Counted from the first letter of the stretch, positions 1 through 10,558 are shown. The stretch is DNA of 36,086 nt from Paracoccaceae bacterium (GCA_024642725.1 JAHEAO010000002.1:72430-108515); one strand, 5' to 3'. A program made the numbers and translations. Notes: generated from the sequence alone by a model not told the origin.

Positions 1-944
1 TTCAGGCTCTCAGCAGTTGCATGAGAATGAAATTGGCAACCATCAGCGAGAACGAGGGTCTTGGAGTTACCCGACTCAGACAAGGTGGCGATCCCCAAAG
101 CGAAAGGATCACGCGCCACAGCATCAGTAAGCGCCGCTGTGGATTCATGACGCTCAATGGGCATCCGGGCCCCTTGGGATGGCATGACAAGACTGTTTTC
201 TATCAAGGCAGACAGGGCAGAACCACGCTCTGGCAAGTGCAAGTAGATGGGCGCATCGGGTCCACCGAGAGCCTGCCAGTTTGCGAGATCTCCCGACAAA
301 ACTCGCATCAAGTCCGACAGCGTGATCGTTGCAAGCGGGCTGCCGAACGCCACGACCGGGACCAGAGCATCGAGCGCCAGAACCGCAGACTGAGCTCCCG
401 AATTGATTGCACCGACACCCGCCTCGAGCGCCGATGCGACTTCGCCAGGACTGACCTCTCGTGCAGAGATTGCGATTTCGACGTCTTGGGAGATGAGATC
501 TGCAAGAGTTTCTTGGCTCGTCTTGGTTCTCAAGGCAAATCGCGCCGACTCGCGTCCAGTCGCAACTTCGAGCAGCGAAATGTCCTCGCTTCCGTCCACG
601 GCGACTCTCCTGAAAGCATTATAGCCTTCACGAACCGCGAATGCCTCAATCAGGGCGGGTAATAAAATCTGCGTTGCCTCGGCCTCTCCTGAGATGCGCA
701 CCTGTGCAACATAGTCGGTAAGATCCGGACATGCCGGCCCGGAACAGGTGACACCGCTGCCATCAACGGTCAGTACGCCGTAGACAGAGTCGATGCGATA
801 GAACTCCCCGTCGTATCCCATCAACATGCCATGGACCGTGACCGAACCATCGCGCGAGGTCAGGGTTATGTCCTGCGCAGTTGCCATGATGGCGCATGTG
901 AAAAGAAGGACAGAGGCCACGAGGGCCGCACGCCAAGCCAGCAT
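1..944 (-). CDS. PstS-like substrate-binding / OmpA-family protein (3' end off the window)
   Basis: This frame is open from an ATG at 944 to the left edge, so the C-terminus is missing. The visible 314 codons start with a signal peptide (MLAWRAALVASVLLF, cleavage near ATAQD). A small domain with the CSGPACPDL motif follows, then a type-2 periplasmic-binding fold resembling PstS, with segments such as VLALDALVPVVAFG and LSGDLANWQALGGPDAP. In Rhodobacteraceae proteins of this build the missing part is usually an OmpA peptidoglycan-binding domain; that is family knowledge, not visible here. The likely location is the periplasm, anchored to the cell wall; the ligand is unknown. It starts 21 bases after the stop of the upstream exported protein, so the two probably share a transcript. 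Confidence 0.8.
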   Translation of the reverse strand, partial: MLAWRAALVASVLLFTCAIMATAQDITLTSRDGSVTVHGMLMGYDGEFYRIDSVYGVLTVDGSGVTCSGPACPDLTDYVAQVRISGEAEATQILLPALIEAFAVREGYNAFRRVAVDGSEDISLLEVATGRESARFALRTKTSQETLADLISQDVEIAISAREVSPGEVASALEAGVGAINSGAQSAVLALDALVPVVAFGSPLATITLSDLMRVLSGDLANWQALGGPDAPIYLHLPERGSALSALIENSLVMPSQGARMPIERHESTAALTDAVARDPFALGIATLSESGNSKTLVLADGCQFHSHATAESL

Positions 945-965
945 GTTCGCCCCAGTGCTTGCGGA

Positions 966-1958
966 TCAGTTGGCGGCGATCTTCACGTCTTGGAGCAGGT
1001 TTTTCAACACTAGATAACCACCGGCGGCATCACAGGCTGGCATGTTGAGTTCCAATGCAACTTCGCGGGTCTCGCCATCCGATCCTATCTCGATCGTGCG
1101 GCCGGAAATCGCCCGGTTGCAGGTGTCTTCGGTGATCCCCGCTTCAACCACCAACCTCACAACGCCATCGCGGGGCGTCTTGTCGGCGGGAAAGGTATAG
1201 ACCTCTGCCAATTCGGGATTCAAAACTTCGGAATTACCCAAAACGGAAAGGAAGCCACCGCTTCCGTTCGCTGCGGCATCGGGCGTCCGCGCGGCTTCTG
1301 CCCAGACATCGCCGGCATCACCGTAGTCCGCGCCGTATTCGAGCGCGTGAATATGCAAGCCCTCAAGCCCGTTCCAGACGATCGCCGATCGCATATGACC
1401 AGCCAGATCCGGTATCAGAGCGCTGGCGACAAATTCGCGACCTCCATCAAAACGGACGCTGACAATGGCATCCCGTTCCATCGCTGGAACCGAGACATGA
1501 TAGGTGCCCTCGGCATCCGTCATATCTGTAAACGACAGGGCCGCATGAGAAATCTTGAGTCTCGCGTTGGCGTCACATGGAGCTGACAGATAGACATCAA
1601 TCATGGCGCTGGGTGCGGCACTGATCGTCAGCTGCGGTTTGCAGGCGAGATCAAAAGGCGTCGGCGTCTGGGCGTCAGACAATGTCGGGGCCTCGAAACC
1701 TGTATCCAATGCCGCAAGCCTGCGGGCGTGGATCTGGGTCTGTCTGTTTCCAAGAGGCGGGACCGATATATCATCCGGCAAGCTGAACTTCGCTTCCTTT
1801 GGTGCTTCCGCCAAGGGAGCCTTAGGCAATGGACTGTCGGTCTCTGCCGTGCTCGAAAGGCGTGCTGCAACAGCGCCGCCATTTTGCATGAGGTATCCGG
1901 TTCCGAAAGCGACCGCCAAGGTAAACGCTGCAGTCAGAATTCTACGTTTATCAACCAT
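966..1958 (-). CDS. Exported or membrane-anchored protein of unknown function
   Basis: This 330-residue protein has an uncleaved anchor or signal peptide at residues 7-32 (RRILTAAFTLAVAFGTGYLM), then a Pro/Ala-rich linker to about residue 85. A C-terminal beta-rich region of about 240 residues contains five cysteines (for example LACKPQL, APCDAN, DTCNRA, PACDAAG), which could form disulfides in the periplasm. I do not recognise a catalytic motif. Some related genomes call such proteins translocase, probably because secA lies upstream; nothing in the sequence supports that role. The ATG at 1958 has only a weak G-rich ribosome site. The PstS/OmpA-like gene begins 21 bases downstream, which suggests a shared envelope role. 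Confidence 0.75.
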   Translation of the reverse strand: MVDKRRILTAAFTLAVAFGTGYLMQNGGAVAARLSSTAETDSPLPKAPLAEAPKEAKFSLPDDISVPPLGNRQTQIHARRLAALDTGFEAPTLSDAQTPTPFDLACKPQLTISAAPSAMIDVYLSAPCDANARLKISHAALSFTDMTDAEGTYHVSVPAMERDAIVSVRFDGGREFVASALIPDLAGHMRSAIVWNGLEGLHIHALEYGADYGDAGDVWAEAARTPDAAANGSGGFLSVLGNSEVLNPELAEVYTFPADKTPRDGVVRLVVEAGITEDTCNRAISGRTIEIGSDGETREVALELNMPACDAAGGYLVLKNLLQDVKIAAN

Positions 1959-2211
1959 ATCAAAGACCCCCGTCCGATTTTAAACTCAGTAGGAGTCTTG
2001 CTCAGAAATCTGCCGTTCCTGTGGCGATCTTGCGATATTTCGATCCGTCCGCCTCAGATCGACGTGGCACTATTTGGTGTAAGCTGCGCCCATCCGACGC
2101 TAAATAGAGCGTCTGTTGGGCCGCAGCCGCTCTGCCTGACCAGTTCTGGCCACAATTTGGCAAGATTTCAGCACTGAATGCTCGGTTGTCCGCCTTCTTT
2201 CAGGCTAACCC
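1959..2211. other. Intergenic region between secA and the unknown exported gene
   Basis: These 253 bases hold no convincing gene. The only hairpin seen after the secA stop is a short ATTCAG/CTGAAT pair near 2168-2180 without a T-tract, too weak to call a terminator. The promoter for the downstream minus-strand gene is presumably here, but I could not pick out clear hexamers. Confidence 0.4.
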
Positions 2212-4926
2212 TCAGGTGATCCGGCCGTGGCAATGCTTGAATTTCTTTCCGGATCCGCAAGGACATGTGTCATTGCGGCCTGGATTGCCCCAGGTGCTGG
2301 GATCAGATTCATCGAACCCAGGTCTTGCTTCCGATACTTCCACGACCGTGCCTGGATCTTCGGGTGCCTGATCAGGTTGCGCGGCCTTGCGTAGTGCGGC
2401 CTGCTGCGCCGTAAGTTGCCGCATCATTTCTTCCTGTTCTTCAGGCGTCAACGGGCGCACTTGGGCCAGCTTCTGAGTTACATCTTCTCGAAGTGCATTG
2501 AGAAGGACCTCAAAGAGCTGGAACGATTCCGTCTTGTACTCGTTGAGAGGGTCTCGCTGTGCATAGCCGCGGAACCCGACCACCGACCGCAGATGTTCCA
2601 GTGTCAGCAGGTGTTCGCGCCATTTTGCGTCAATTGTCTGAAGAAGGACCTGCTTTTCAATGTTGCGCATCGTTTCGGGGCCGAACGCCTCAGTCTTCTG
2701 TGCCATCAACTCGTCGGAGGCAGCGTAAAGACGTTCACGTATATCGTCGGCGTCGACGCCTTCCTCCTCAACCCAATCCGTTGTCGGAACATCGATGCCG
2801 ACCTTCTCAGCCAATGCTTGCTTCAGCCCGGCCCCGTCCCATTGATCTGCATAACTGCGCGCCGGAATGAAGAAATCCACCAAGTCATCAATGACCTGAT
2901 GCCGCATATCTTCCGCGATCTCGGAAATTTCCTCGGCTTCCATAATTTCGCGGCGCTGGCTGAAGATTACCTTGCGCTGTTCATTCATGACATCGTCGAA
3001 CTTCAAAAGCTGCTTGCGGATGTCAAAGTTGCGGCCTTCAACCTTGGCTTGAGCCTTTTCGAGCGACTTGTTGACCCACGGGTGAACGATGGCCTCGCCT
3101 TCTTTCATGCCGAGTGAGGACAGAACCTTGTCCAAGCGCTCGGACCCGAAGATGCGCATCAGGTCGTCCTCCAGGGATAGGAAAAACGATGATTTCCCGG
3201 GGTCACCCTGACGCCCGGACCGGCCGCGCAGCTGATTGTCGATGCGGCGGCTCTCGTGACGCTCTGTCGCAAGCACGAACAGGCCCCCGGCTTCCAGAAC
3301 TTTCTGTTTTTCATCCGCATGTTCGGCTTCGATCCGCGCGCGCAGTTCGTCAGGATGCGCTTCGGGATCTGCGGCCAGCGCGTCCATGACCTTCATCTCA
3401 ACGTTGCCGCCAAGCTGAATGTCCGTGCCGCGTCCCGCCATGTTGGTCGCAATCGTAACGGCACCGAACTTCCCTGCGTCCGCAACGATCTGCGCCTCTT
3501 TTTCATGCTGACGAGCATTGAGGACGTTGTGGGCAATCTTATGTTCCGTGAGCATTCTTGACAGGAACTCGGACTTCTCGATCGACGTCGTGCCAACCAG
3601 AACAGGCTGTCCCTTCTCATGCGCCTTCTCGATTTCCTGCACGACTGCTTCGTACTTTTCTTTTGCGGTCCGATAAACCGCGTCATGTTCGTCTTTGCGC
3701 GCAATGGGTCGGTTCGTCGGGACTTCGACAACTCCCAAACCGTAAATCTCGGCGAACTCTTCGGCCTCAGTTGTCGCCGTCCCGGTCATACCCGCCAATT
3801 TGTCATACAGCCGGAAATAGTTCTGGAAAGTCACGGAGGCCAAGGTGACGTTTTCGGGTTGTATCTTGGCGCCTTCTTTCGCTTCGATCGCCTGATGCAA
3901 TCCATCTGAAAGTCGGCGACCGGTCATCATCCGCCCGGTGAATTCGTCGATAAGAACGACTTCGCCGTCACGCACGATGTAATCCTTGTCCTTCTGGAAC
4001 AGCTTGTGCGCCCGAAGACCCTGATTCACATGATGCACGATGGTCGTCGATTCCGGGTCGTAAAGCGTCTGACCCTCGGGAAGTATGCCCGCCTTCAACA
4101 ACACCTGTTCCAGAAATTCGTTACCCTCTTCCGTGTAGGTGACGTTCCGGGTTTTCTCATCCAGCTTGAAATGCTCTTCCGTGAGCTGAGGGATCAGCTT
4201 GTCGATTGTGATGTAAAGCTCTGACCGATCCTGAGCCGGTCCGGAAATGATCAGCGGAGTCCGCGCTTCATCGATCAGGATTGAGTCGACCTCATCAACG
4301 ATAGCAAAGTTGTGGTACCGCTGGTTCATCTCCTTGAGTTCGGACTTCATATTGTCGCGCAGATAGTCGAAACCCAGTTCGTTGTTGGTGGCATAGGTTA
4401 TGTCGGCGGCATAGGCCGCTTTCTTCTCTGCTTCAGGCTGTTGCGGGTAGACGACGCCAGTTGTCATGCCCAATGCAGAGTAGACCTTGCTCATCCATTC
4501 GGCATCTCGGCGCGCTAGGTAGTCGTTGACAGTGACAATATGAACGCCTTTGCCAGTCAGAGCATTCAGATAGGCCGGGAAGGTCGCGACAAGTGTCTTG
4601 CCTTCGCCAGTCTTCATCTCGGCAATATTTCCCTGATGCAGGAAGATGCCGCCCATAAGCTGAACATCGAATGCACGCAGCCCCAGCGCGCGACGAGCGG
4701 CTTCACGGCAGTTGGCAAAGGCCTCGGGCAAGAGGTCGTCAAGAGTCTCTCCATCAAGCGCCCGCTTCTTCAGTTCTTCGGTCTTGCCTTTGATACCTTC
4801 ATCACTGAGCTTCTCGTATTCTGACTCCAAGACGCTGACCTTGGCAACCAATGGCAGGGTGGCCTTGATCTTGCGATCATTTGGCGTGCCAAAAACTTTC
4901 TTGGCGATTGTTCCGAGACCCAGCAT
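2212..4926 (-). CDS. secA: Protein translocase subunit SecA
   Basis: This is the ATPase motor that drives unfolded preproteins through SecYEG at the inner membrane. The protein is 904 residues, the normal length. The start [13 protein letters not shown] matches the family and is preceded by GGCGGAGAAAAC; a longer frame to 4998 has no such support. Visible are the Walker A motif GEGKT at residues 107-111, the DEAD-like segment [16 protein letters not shown], the preprotein cross-linking region, [13 protein letters not shown] in the second ATPase half, and a C-terminal SEC-C zinc motif ([14 protein letters not shown]) that binds SecB and zinc. It is divergent from an exported parvulin foldase, an apt neighbour because that protein is itself a Sec substrate. 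Confidence 0.98.
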   Translation of the reverse strand: MLGLGTIAKKVFGTPNDRKIKATLPLVAKVSVLESEYEKLSDEGIKGKTEELKKRALDGETLDDLLPEAFANCREAARRALGLRAFDVQLMGGIFLHQGNIAEMKTGEGKTLVATFPAYLNALTGKGVHIVTVNDYLARRDAEWMSKVYSALGMTTGVVYPQQPEAEKKAAYAADITYATNNELGFDYLRDNMKSELKEMNQRYHNFAIVDEVDSILIDEARTPLIISGPAQDRSELYITIDKLIPQLTEEHFKLDEKTRNVTYTEEGNEFLEQVLLKAGILPEGQTLYDPESTTIVHHVNQGLRAHKLFQKDKDYIVRDGEVVLIDEFTGRMMTGRRLSDGLHQAIEAKEGAKIQPENVTLASVTFQNYFRLYDKLAGMTGTATTEAEEFAEIYGLGVVEVPTNRPIARKDEHDAVYRTAKEKYEAVVQEIEKAHEKGQPVLVGTTSIEKSEFLSRMLTEHKIAHNVLNARQHEKEAQIVADAGKFGAVTIATNMAGRGTDIQLGGNVEMKVMDALAADPEAHPDELRARIEAEHADEKQKVLEAGGLFVLATERHESRRIDNQLRGRSGRQGDPGKSSFFLSLEDDLMRIFGSERLDKVLSSLGMKEGEAIVHPWVNKSLEKAQAKVEGRNFDIRKQLLKFDDVMNEQRKVIFSQRREIMEAEEISEIAEDMRHQVIDDLVDFFIPARSYADQWDGAGLKQALAEKVGIDVPTTDWVEEEGVDADDIRERLYAASDELMAQKTEAFGPETMRNIEKQVLLQTIDAKWREHLLTLEHLRSVVGFRGYAQRDPLNEYKTESFQLFEVLLNALREDVTQKLAQVRPLTPEEQEEMMRQLTAQQAALRKAAQPDQAPEDPGTVVEVSEARPGFDESDPSTWGNPGRNDTCPCGSGKKFKHCHGRIT

Positions 4927-5036
4927 GTTTTCTCCGCCTGGATGGTTCTGACAGGTTTGTGTGAGAGGGAGGGATTGCCCGCAAGTGCAACGCACCATAG
5001 AACGGCATAAATCGCGGCCCTCAAAGACCTTGTGGC

Positions 5037-5065
5037 GATGTAAGGGTCCGCATCCGTAGTGTCAA
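5037..5065 (-). promoter_or_regulatory. Candidate sigma-70 promoter for secA
   Basis: On the minus strand a perfect -35 hexamer TTGACA (5065-5060) is followed after 17 bases by TACATC (5042-5037), or after 16 by TTACAT. Transcription would start near 5030 and leave a leader of about 105 bases before the secA ATG. The -10 match is only 3 of 6, so the call rests on the -35 box and its position. Confidence 0.42.
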
Positions 5066-5103
5066 CGTCGCGAGCCCTCGCGGCCCGCTGGAAGGAACAA
5101 TCG

Positions 5104-5949
5104 ATGTCGAAACACACCACTATTCTGGCCACAACGGCCTTGCTCCTTGGAATGTCTCTGCCTGTTTTTGCCGCAGAAACCAACACGGATACGGTCGTAG
5201 CTACGGTGAATGGGGTAGACATCACGATCGGTCACATGATCGTCCTTCGGGAAGGTTTGCCGCAACAATACCAGACGCTTCCCGACGACGTGCTCTTCGA
5301 TGGCATTCTGGAACAGCTGGTCCAGCAGACCGTTCTTGCGCAGAAAGCCGAAAACCCCGGCCCCGTTGTCGAGCTGCGTCTGGAAAACGAACGCCGTACG
5401 TTGCTTGCGGGCACCGCGATGAAGGCTTTGCTTGACGATGCCATCACCGACGCGGCGCTTCAGGCCGCCTACGACGAAAAATATGCAAATGCTGAGCCGA
5501 CAAAGGAATTCAACGCCTCGCATATTCTTGTTGAAACCGAGGATGAAGCCAAAGCGCTGGTGGTCGAGCTGGAGGGCGGCGCCGATTTCGCCGAACTCGC
5601 AAAATCGAAATCAACCGGGCCCTCTGGCCCCAGTGGTGGCGAGTTGGGCTGGTTTGGGCCGGGCATGATGGTCAAGGAATTTGAGGATGCCGTTGCTACA
5701 ATGGAGCCAGGGACGGTCTCTGCACCCGTTCAGACGCAGTTCGGATGGCATGTGATCCGGCTCAACGAAACGCGCATGAAAGACGCTCCCGCACTTGACG
5801 AAGTCAAAGACGAAATTGCCGCCGATCTGCAGCAGAAGATTATCGAAGAGACGCTTGCAAAACTGACGGAAGAAGCTGAAATCACTCGTACGGATAAGAG
5901 CGAGATTGATCCTGCGGCCATTCGCAATCTTGATCTGGTCCTCCAATAG
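5104..5949 (+). CDS. Exported parvulin-type peptidylprolyl isomerase (PpiC/SurA-like)
   Basis: This foldase speeds cis-trans isomerisation of prolyl bonds in exported proteins. The 281-residue product begins with a signal peptide ending near PVFAAETN. An N-terminal helical region (about 25-130) follows, then a PpiC rotamase domain (about 135-235) with the typical ASHILVETEDEA, GGELGWFGPGMMVKEFEDA and FGWHVIRL segments, and a short helical tail. I chose the ATG at 5104 because AAGGAACA precedes it and because it gives a clean signal peptide; an upstream start at 5059 adds 15 residues that blur it. It heads a plus-strand run with argJ (22-base gap) and mutT, and diverges from secA. Confidence 0.92.
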   Translation: MSKHTTILATTALLLGMSLPVFAAETNTDTVVATVNGVDITIGHMIVLREGLPQQYQTLPDDVLFDGILEQLVQQTVLAQKAENPGPVVELRLENERRTLLAGTAMKALLDDAITDAALQAAYDEKYANAEPTKEFNASHILVETEDEAKALVVELEGGADFAELAKSKSTGPSGPSGGELGWFGPGMMVKEFEDAVATMEPGTVSAPVQTQFGWHVIRLNETRMKDAPALDEVKDEIAADLQQKIIEETLAKLTEEAEITRTDKSEIDPAAIRNLDLVLQ

Positions 5950-5971
5950 CGCGGACAGGGGAGACAGGTTG

Positions 5972-7306
5972 ATGTCGGGAAAGAAAAAGCTCAAGAAGGC
6001 GCGCCGCAAGATTGAGAAGCTCAAGGGCAAGCTGAAAGCGCGCGCCGACGTTGCGCCAGCGAAGAAGCCCACGATCGTCTCGCCGCTTGCACCCAAGAGC
6101 GGCTTCCCGAAACTTCCGACAATCGATGGGGTTCGTTTTGCAACCGCCTCTGCAGGCGTGAAATACAAGGATCGTACCGACGTCATGTTGGTGGAGTTGG
6201 CCGAAGGAAGCGTGATTGCCGGTGCTTTTACCCGATCCGCGACGCGCGCTGCGCCGGTATTGGATTGCGAGGCCAAGCTCGGGCGAGCCGCAACTGGAGG
6301 CGCAGTTATCTTGGTAAACGCCGGCAATGCCAACGCCTTCACCGGCCAAGCTGGCCAAACCTCTGTCGATGCGATCTCGTCCGAAGTGGCGCGCATTATG
6401 GGAGTAGGTCAGGGGCGCGTATTTACGTCATCGACCGGTGTCATTGGTCAGCCGCTGCCGCATGACCGGATCATTGCCAGATTGGATGAACTGAAGGCCG
6501 CGCTTTCGCCGGAGACGATCGCTTCGGCGGCTGCCGCGATAATGACGACCGACACGTTCCCTAAGGGTGCTGCGGCCGAGTATGAGGCCGAAGGCGGTGT
6601 GATACGGATCGCAGGCTTTGCCAAGGGTTCCGGGATGATCGCGCCCGACATGGCCACCATGCTGGTCTATATCTTCACCGATGCCAAGATTTCGCAGAAG
6701 ACCCTTCAGGCAATGGTCAGCAAATGTGTCGATAGGACCTTTAACCGGATAACAGTCGATAGCGACACATCCACCTCGGACAGCCTGCTTGTCGCTGCGA
6801 CCCGAAGAAGTGCTGCGGCAGAAGTCGGCGACATGCGCTCAGCTTCTGGAAAGCGATTCTATGAGGCACTGGAGAGCGTTATGCTGGACCTTGCCCACCA
6901 GGTGGTTCGTGACGGGGAAGGCGCAACAAAGTTCGTTGAAGTCCGCGTAACCGGAGCTGACACTGACGCTGACGCCAACAAAGTCGCCATGGCGATCGCA
7001 AACTCGCCGCTCGTAAAGACCGCCATCGCGGGCGAGGATCCAAATTGGGGACGCATCGTCATGGCTGTCGGCAAATCTGGCGCAAGGGCGGATCGGGATC
7101 GGTTGTCGATCAGTTTCGGCGACATCGTGGTGGCAGAGAAGGGCTGGGTTTCTCCCGGCTACACGGAAGAATCCGGAGCCGCATACATGAAGCAAGAAGA
7201 TTTGCTGATTAACGTGGATTTGGGTCTTGGCGGCGGAACAGCTGTCGTCTGGACCTGTGATCTTACCAACCGGTATATCGAGATCAATGCCGACTACCGG
7301 TCATGA
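5972..7306 (+). CDS. argJ: Bifunctional glutamate N-acetyltransferase / amino-acid acetyltransferase
   Basis: ArgJ moves the acetyl group from N-acetylornithine to glutamate (and can use acetyl-CoA) in the cyclic arginine pathway of the cytosol. The 444-residue precursor shows the self-cleavage motif MIAPDMATML; the ACC codon at 6656-6658 encodes Thr229, the expected nucleophile that becomes the N-terminus of the beta chain. Other family segments are SPLAP near the N-terminus, ILVNAGNANAFTG, NRITVDSDTSTSDS and the C-terminal GGGTAVVWTCDLT. The odd part is a Lys/Arg-rich leader of about 34 residues (KKKLKKARRKIEKLKGKLK). No ATG, GTG or TTG start lies between it and the core, so it appears genuinely translated. 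The stop overlaps mutT by 4 bases (ATGA). Confidence 0.95.
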   Translation: MSGKKKLKKARRKIEKLKGKLKARADVAPAKKPTIVSPLAPKSGFPKLPTIDGVRFATASAGVKYKDRTDVMLVELAEGSVIAGAFTRSATRAAPVLDCEAKLGRAATGGAVILVNAGNANAFTGQAGQTSVDAISSEVARIMGVGQGRVFTSSTGVIGQPLPHDRIIARLDELKAALSPETIASAAAAIMTTDTFPKGAAAEYEAEGGVIRIAGFAKGSGMIAPDMATMLVYIFTDAKISQKTLQAMVSKCVDRTFNRITVDSDTSTSDSLLVAATRRSAAAEVGDMRSASGKRFYEALESVMLDLAHQVVRDGEGATKFVEVRVTGADTDADANKVAMAIANSPLVKTAIAGEDPNWGRIVMAVGKSGARADRDRLSISFGDIVVAEKGWVSPGYTEESGAAYMKQEDLLINVDLGLGGGTAVVWTCDLTNRYIEINADYRS

Positions 7307-7701
7307 AACTGCTGCTGGTTGCAGCGGTCGCTTTGATCGACAAGGAAGGACGGGTTCTTCTGGCGCAGCGACCGGAAGGCAAATCGATGGCTGGCCTGTG
7401 GGAGTTTCCGGGCGGTAAAGTCGAACCCAGCGAGACGCCCGAAGCCGCTCTTATACGTGAACTACGGGAAGAACTTGGGATCGATACTTGGTCCAGCTGC
7501 CTGGCTCCTTTGACCTTCGCCAGCCACAACTACAATGACTTCCATCTTCTGATGCCGCTTTACGCCTGCCGAAAATGGCAGGGTATCGTGACGCCCCTGG
7601 AAGGTCAGAAATTGGCCTGGGTCCGCCCGGCGGGTCTTCGAGACTACCCAATGCCGCCTGCTGATCTGCCGTTGATACCCATCCTGAGGGACTGGCTTTA
7701 A
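7303..7701 (+). CDS. mutT: 8-oxo-dGTP diphosphatase MutT (Nudix)
   Basis: MutT hydrolyses oxidised guanine nucleotides so they are not built into DNA. The 132-residue protein has a canonical Nudix box: GGKVEPSETPEAA followed by LIRELREELGI, with the REL-x-EE-x-G metal-binding core intact. The preceding MAGLWEFPGGK and the early VAAVALID strand are typical of MutT. The start codon overlaps the argJ stop (ATGA), indicating translational coupling. The gene pair argJ-mutT is a gene-order feature known from related genomes rather than an obvious pathway link. Confidence 0.93.
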   Translation: MKLLLVAAVALIDKEGRVLLAQRPEGKSMAGLWEFPGGKVEPSETPEAALIRELREELGIDTWSSCLAPLTFASHNYNDFHLLMPLYACRKWQGIVTPLEGQKLAWVRPAGLRDYPMPPADLPLIPILRDWL

Positions 7702-7848
7702 CCCTTTCAGTCAATTCTGGGCAAGATACTGCCGATATGTTCGAAAATGCCGTGATTTTTGAGCTTTTGTGAACATTGGCTAACTTCCATGTTTATTTGC
7801 ACCAAAATTTGCATAGACTGAGGTCAGAAACTTGGGGGGATGAGTTTC

Positions 7849-7989
7849 ATGATCCGTACGATTCTGCTTGGAAGTTGCGTTTCCGTTCAGGGAATATTCG
7901 TTCGTAAACTGAGCAACGGAAGAATTGTTGTTCGAGTTGGGGATCGAACCTATGAGGGCGTTCCAGTTCCAGAACTGGTTGCTGCCTGA
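7849..7989 (+). CDS. Small ORF, 46 residues, unknown function
   Basis: The frame encodes MIRTILLGSCVSVQGIFVRK and continues NGRIVVRVGDRTYEGVPVPE to a TGA at 7987. A G-rich ribosome site (GGGGGGA, 7834-7840) sits 8 bases before the ATG at 7849; an in-frame ATG at 7840 overlaps that site and is less likely. The first 18 residues are hydrophobic with one Cys, like a short signal or anchor; the rest looks like a small beta unit. It is preceded by about 140 bases without another gene and followed at once by a strong terminator, so it is probably its own short transcript or a tail of the mutT one. I do not recognise a family. Confidence 0.55.
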   Translation: MIRTILLGSCVSVQGIFVRKLSNGRIVVRVGDRTYEGVPVPELVAA

Positions 7990-8006
7990 ACAACATCAAA
8001 GAACGA

Positions 8007-8038
8007 AAAAAGGCGCGTAAGAGATTACGCGCCTTTTT
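8007..8038. terminator. Bidirectional intrinsic terminator
   Basis: A perfect 14-base-pair stem (AAAAAGGCGCGTAA / TTACGCGCCTTTTT) closes a GAGA loop. It carries a T-run in both directions, so it can stop the plus-strand small ORF transcript and the minus-strand infB operon, whose stop codon lies 19 bases away. Confidence 0.9.
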
Positions 8039-8056
8039 CTTTCCGGGCCCTGCGAC

Positions 8057-10558
8057 CTAGCTCAGCTTGCGCTCGACCTCTTCGCGCTCGAAGATTTCGA
8101 TCACGTCGCCGGGGCGAATATCATCGTAGTTTTCAAACGCCATGCCGCATTCTTGGCCTGACTGGACTTCTGCAACTTCATCCTTGAAGCGCTTGAGCGT
8201 CTTCAGCGTACCTTCGTGAATAACGACATCATCGCGCAGTAGGCGAACGCCAGCCGAACGGCGTGCAACGCCTTCGGTCACGAGACAGCCAGCAACTTTG
8301 CCAACGTTGGAAACCTTGAAGACCTCCTTGATCTGCGCATAGCCGATGAACGTCTCGCGGACTTCAGCAGACAACAGTCCGGATGCGGCGGCTTTCACGT
8401 CATCCACCAGATCGTAGATGATCGAGTAATAGCGAATCTCGACACCTTTCTGGTTGGCGACATTTCGAGCCGTCGCATTCGCGCGAACGTTGAAACCAAT
8501 CACCGGCGCGCCCGAAGCTTCGGCGAGGCCGATATCGGATTCGGTAATCGCACCGACACCGTAGTGCAGGACGCGGACGCGAACCTCTTCATTGCCGATT
8601 TTTTCCATCGCCTGAACGATTGCTTCGGCAGACCCCTGCACGTCAGCCTTCACGATGATCGGCATCTCGGCAACCGTCTGATCGGCCTTGGCCTTGGCCA
8701 TCATCTGTTCAAGCGTTGTTGCAGCACCCGCCGCAGCGCGGCGATCCTTGGCCGCCTGTTCGCGGTAGTTTGCGATCTCACGGGCCTGAGCTTCGGTTTC
8801 CACGACGTTCAGAACATCGCCCGCTTCCGGTGTCCCGTTCAGGCCAAGAACCTCTACCGGCACCGAAGGGCCGGCTTCGGCGATACGGTCTCCCTGATCG
8901 TTGATCAGCGCACGGACCTTGCCCCACTGTTCGCCAACGACAAAGATGTCGCCCTGCCGCAATGTGCCATTCTGAACCAGAACGGTTGCAACCGGTCCAC
9001 GGCCCACGTCAAGCTGGGCCTCAATGACCGCACCTTGAGCCGCACGCCCTGGGTTCGCTTTCAGGTCGAGAAGTTCAGCCTGCAAAGCGATTGCTTCCAG
9101 CAGCTGGTCAATTCCCGTCCCTTTGATCGCAGAAACCTCAACGTCCAGAACATCGCCTGACATTTTCTCGACAACGACTTCGTGCTGTAGGAGATCTGTC
9201 CTGACCTTGTTGGGATTGGCCGCCGGACGATCGATCTTGTTGATTGCGACGATCATCGGAACACCAGCAGCCTTCGCATGATTGATGGCCTCGACGGTCT
9301 GCGGCATCACGGCATCATCCGCAGCAACCACCAGAACGACGATATCCGTCACCTGCGCGCCGCGTGCCCGCATTGACGTGAAGGCAGCGTGGCCGGGCGT
9401 GTCGAGGAAGGTCATCAAAGCGCCCTTGTCGGTCTTCACCTGGTAGGCGCCGATATGTTGGGTAATACCGCCAGCTTCTCCCGCAACGACCTTTGCATTG
9501 CGGATCGCATCCAGAAGAGAAGTCTTGCCGTGGTCGACATGGCCCATCACCGTAATCACCGGCGGGCGGGCCTGAAGATCTTCGTCTTTATCCTCGACCG
9601 TGTCGATTACCTGTTCAACGTCCGAATCGGAAACCCGGACGATGCGGTGACCAAACTCTTCAATGATCAATTCGGCGGTATCGGCATCAATAACTTGGTT
9701 CTGCGTGACCATCATGCCGTTTTGCATCAGCGCCTTGACGACGTCAGCCACGCGTTCGGCCATGCGGTTTGCAAGTTCCTGAACCACGATGGTTTCCGGC
9801 ACCTGCACATCGCGAACGATTTTCTCGCGTGATTCGTGGCCTCCGAGAGCCTTCAGACGGGCACGTTCCTGCTTGCGCTTCATCGCTGCCATCGACCGCT
9901 GACGACCACCTTCGCCGCCAGACAAGGCCTGGTTCAGCGTCAACTTGCCAGCTTTGCGGCCATCATCACGTGAACCTTTTGCGCCTTTCGAATCCCGGCT
10001 GTCTTCGCGGTCGCGGTCCGGTTTGCGTGGACCGGGCGTAGGTTTTGAAACAGCACGTTGTGCCGGCGGTTCCGAAGTTTCGGCAATCTTGGCATCAGCG
10101 CTCTTGCGATTGCGGTCTTCAGCTTCACGCTGCTTGCGCTCTTCTTCTTCGGCCTTTATGCGGGCGCGCTCTTCACGCTCCTGCTCTTCGCGCTCCTTGG
10201 CTTCGAGCTCGGCAAGCTTGCGTTCACGCTCTTCCTCGCGCTGGCGTTCTTCTTCCTTACGCGCCTGTTCGTCCTCGGCCTCGCGGGCTTTGGCGACCTG
10301 CAATGCCTTCAGGCGGCGTTCCATTTCAGCATCGCTGATACCAGCCGGGCGCTTGGCGGGGTCGCTGGCCTGAACAGCCGCGGCAGCCGCGCTCGTCGGT
10401 TTTGCCGTAGCGGCGCCTGGCTTGGGAACGACCACGCGCTTGCGCTTCGTCTCAACAACAACGCTCTTCGTCCGACCATGACTGAAGCTTTGCTTCACCT
10501 GGCCGGGTCGCGACCCACCACGCAGGCCGAGAGGTTTTTTGCTGTCACTATCGCTCAT
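8057..10558 (-). CDS. infB: Translation initiation factor IF-2
   Basis: IF2 is the GTPase that brings initiator tRNA to the 30S subunit and promotes subunit joining. The protein is 833 residues. After a basic start there is a very charged Glu/Arg/Lys coiled-coil region (about residues 80-150), an IF2_N-like segment near 255-305, then the G domain with G1 motif GHVDHGKTS (about 338-346), DTPGHAAF, and NKID, and the beta-barrel and C-terminal tRNA-binding domains. The length of the N-terminal coiled region is normal for alphaproteobacteria. Its start codon shares one base with the ylxR stop (TAATG), so translation is coupled. It is the last gene of the rimP-nusA-ylxR-infB operon. Confidence 0.98.
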   Translation of the reverse strand: MSDSDSKKPLGLRGGSRPGQVKQSFSHGRTKSVVVETKRKRVVVPKPGAATAKPTSAAAAAVQASDPAKRPAGISDAEMERRLKALQVAKAREAEDEQARKEEERQREEERERKLAELEAKEREEQEREERARIKAEEEERKQREAEDRNRKSADAKIAETSEPPAQRAVSKPTPGPRKPDRDREDSRDSKGAKGSRDDGRKAGKLTLNQALSGGEGGRQRSMAAMKRKQERARLKALGGHESREKIVRDVQVPETIVVQELANRMAERVADVVKALMQNGMMVTQNQVIDADTAELIIEEFGHRIVRVSDSDVEQVIDTVEDKDEDLQARPPVITVMGHVDHGKTSLLDAIRNAKVVAGEAGGITQHIGAYQVKTDKGALMTFLDTPGHAAFTSMRARGAQVTDIVVLVVAADDAVMPQTVEAINHAKAAGVPMIVAINKIDRPAANPNKVRTDLLQHEVVVEKMSGDVLDVEVSAIKGTGIDQLLEAIALQAELLDLKANPGRAAQGAVIEAQLDVGRGPVATVLVQNGTLRQGDIFVVGEQWGKVRALINDQGDRIAEAGPSVPVEVLGLNGTPEAGDVLNVVETEAQAREIANYREQAAKDRRAAAGAATTLEQMMAKAKADQTVAEMPIIVKADVQGSAEAIVQAMEKIGNEEVRVRVLHYGVGAITESDIGLAEASGAPVIGFNVRANATARNVANQKGVEIRYYSIIYDLVDDVKAAASGLLSAEVRETFIGYAQIKEVFKVSNVGKVAGCLVTEGVARRSAGVRLLRDDVVIHEGTLKTLKRFKDEVAEVQSGQECGMAFENYDDIRPGDVIEIFEREEVERKLS

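Noticed and set aside
21-662. 213-codon plus-strand frame at the left edge
   Set aside because: Antisense to the open minus-strand PstS/OmpA-like gene, which has a signal peptide and a recognisable domain.
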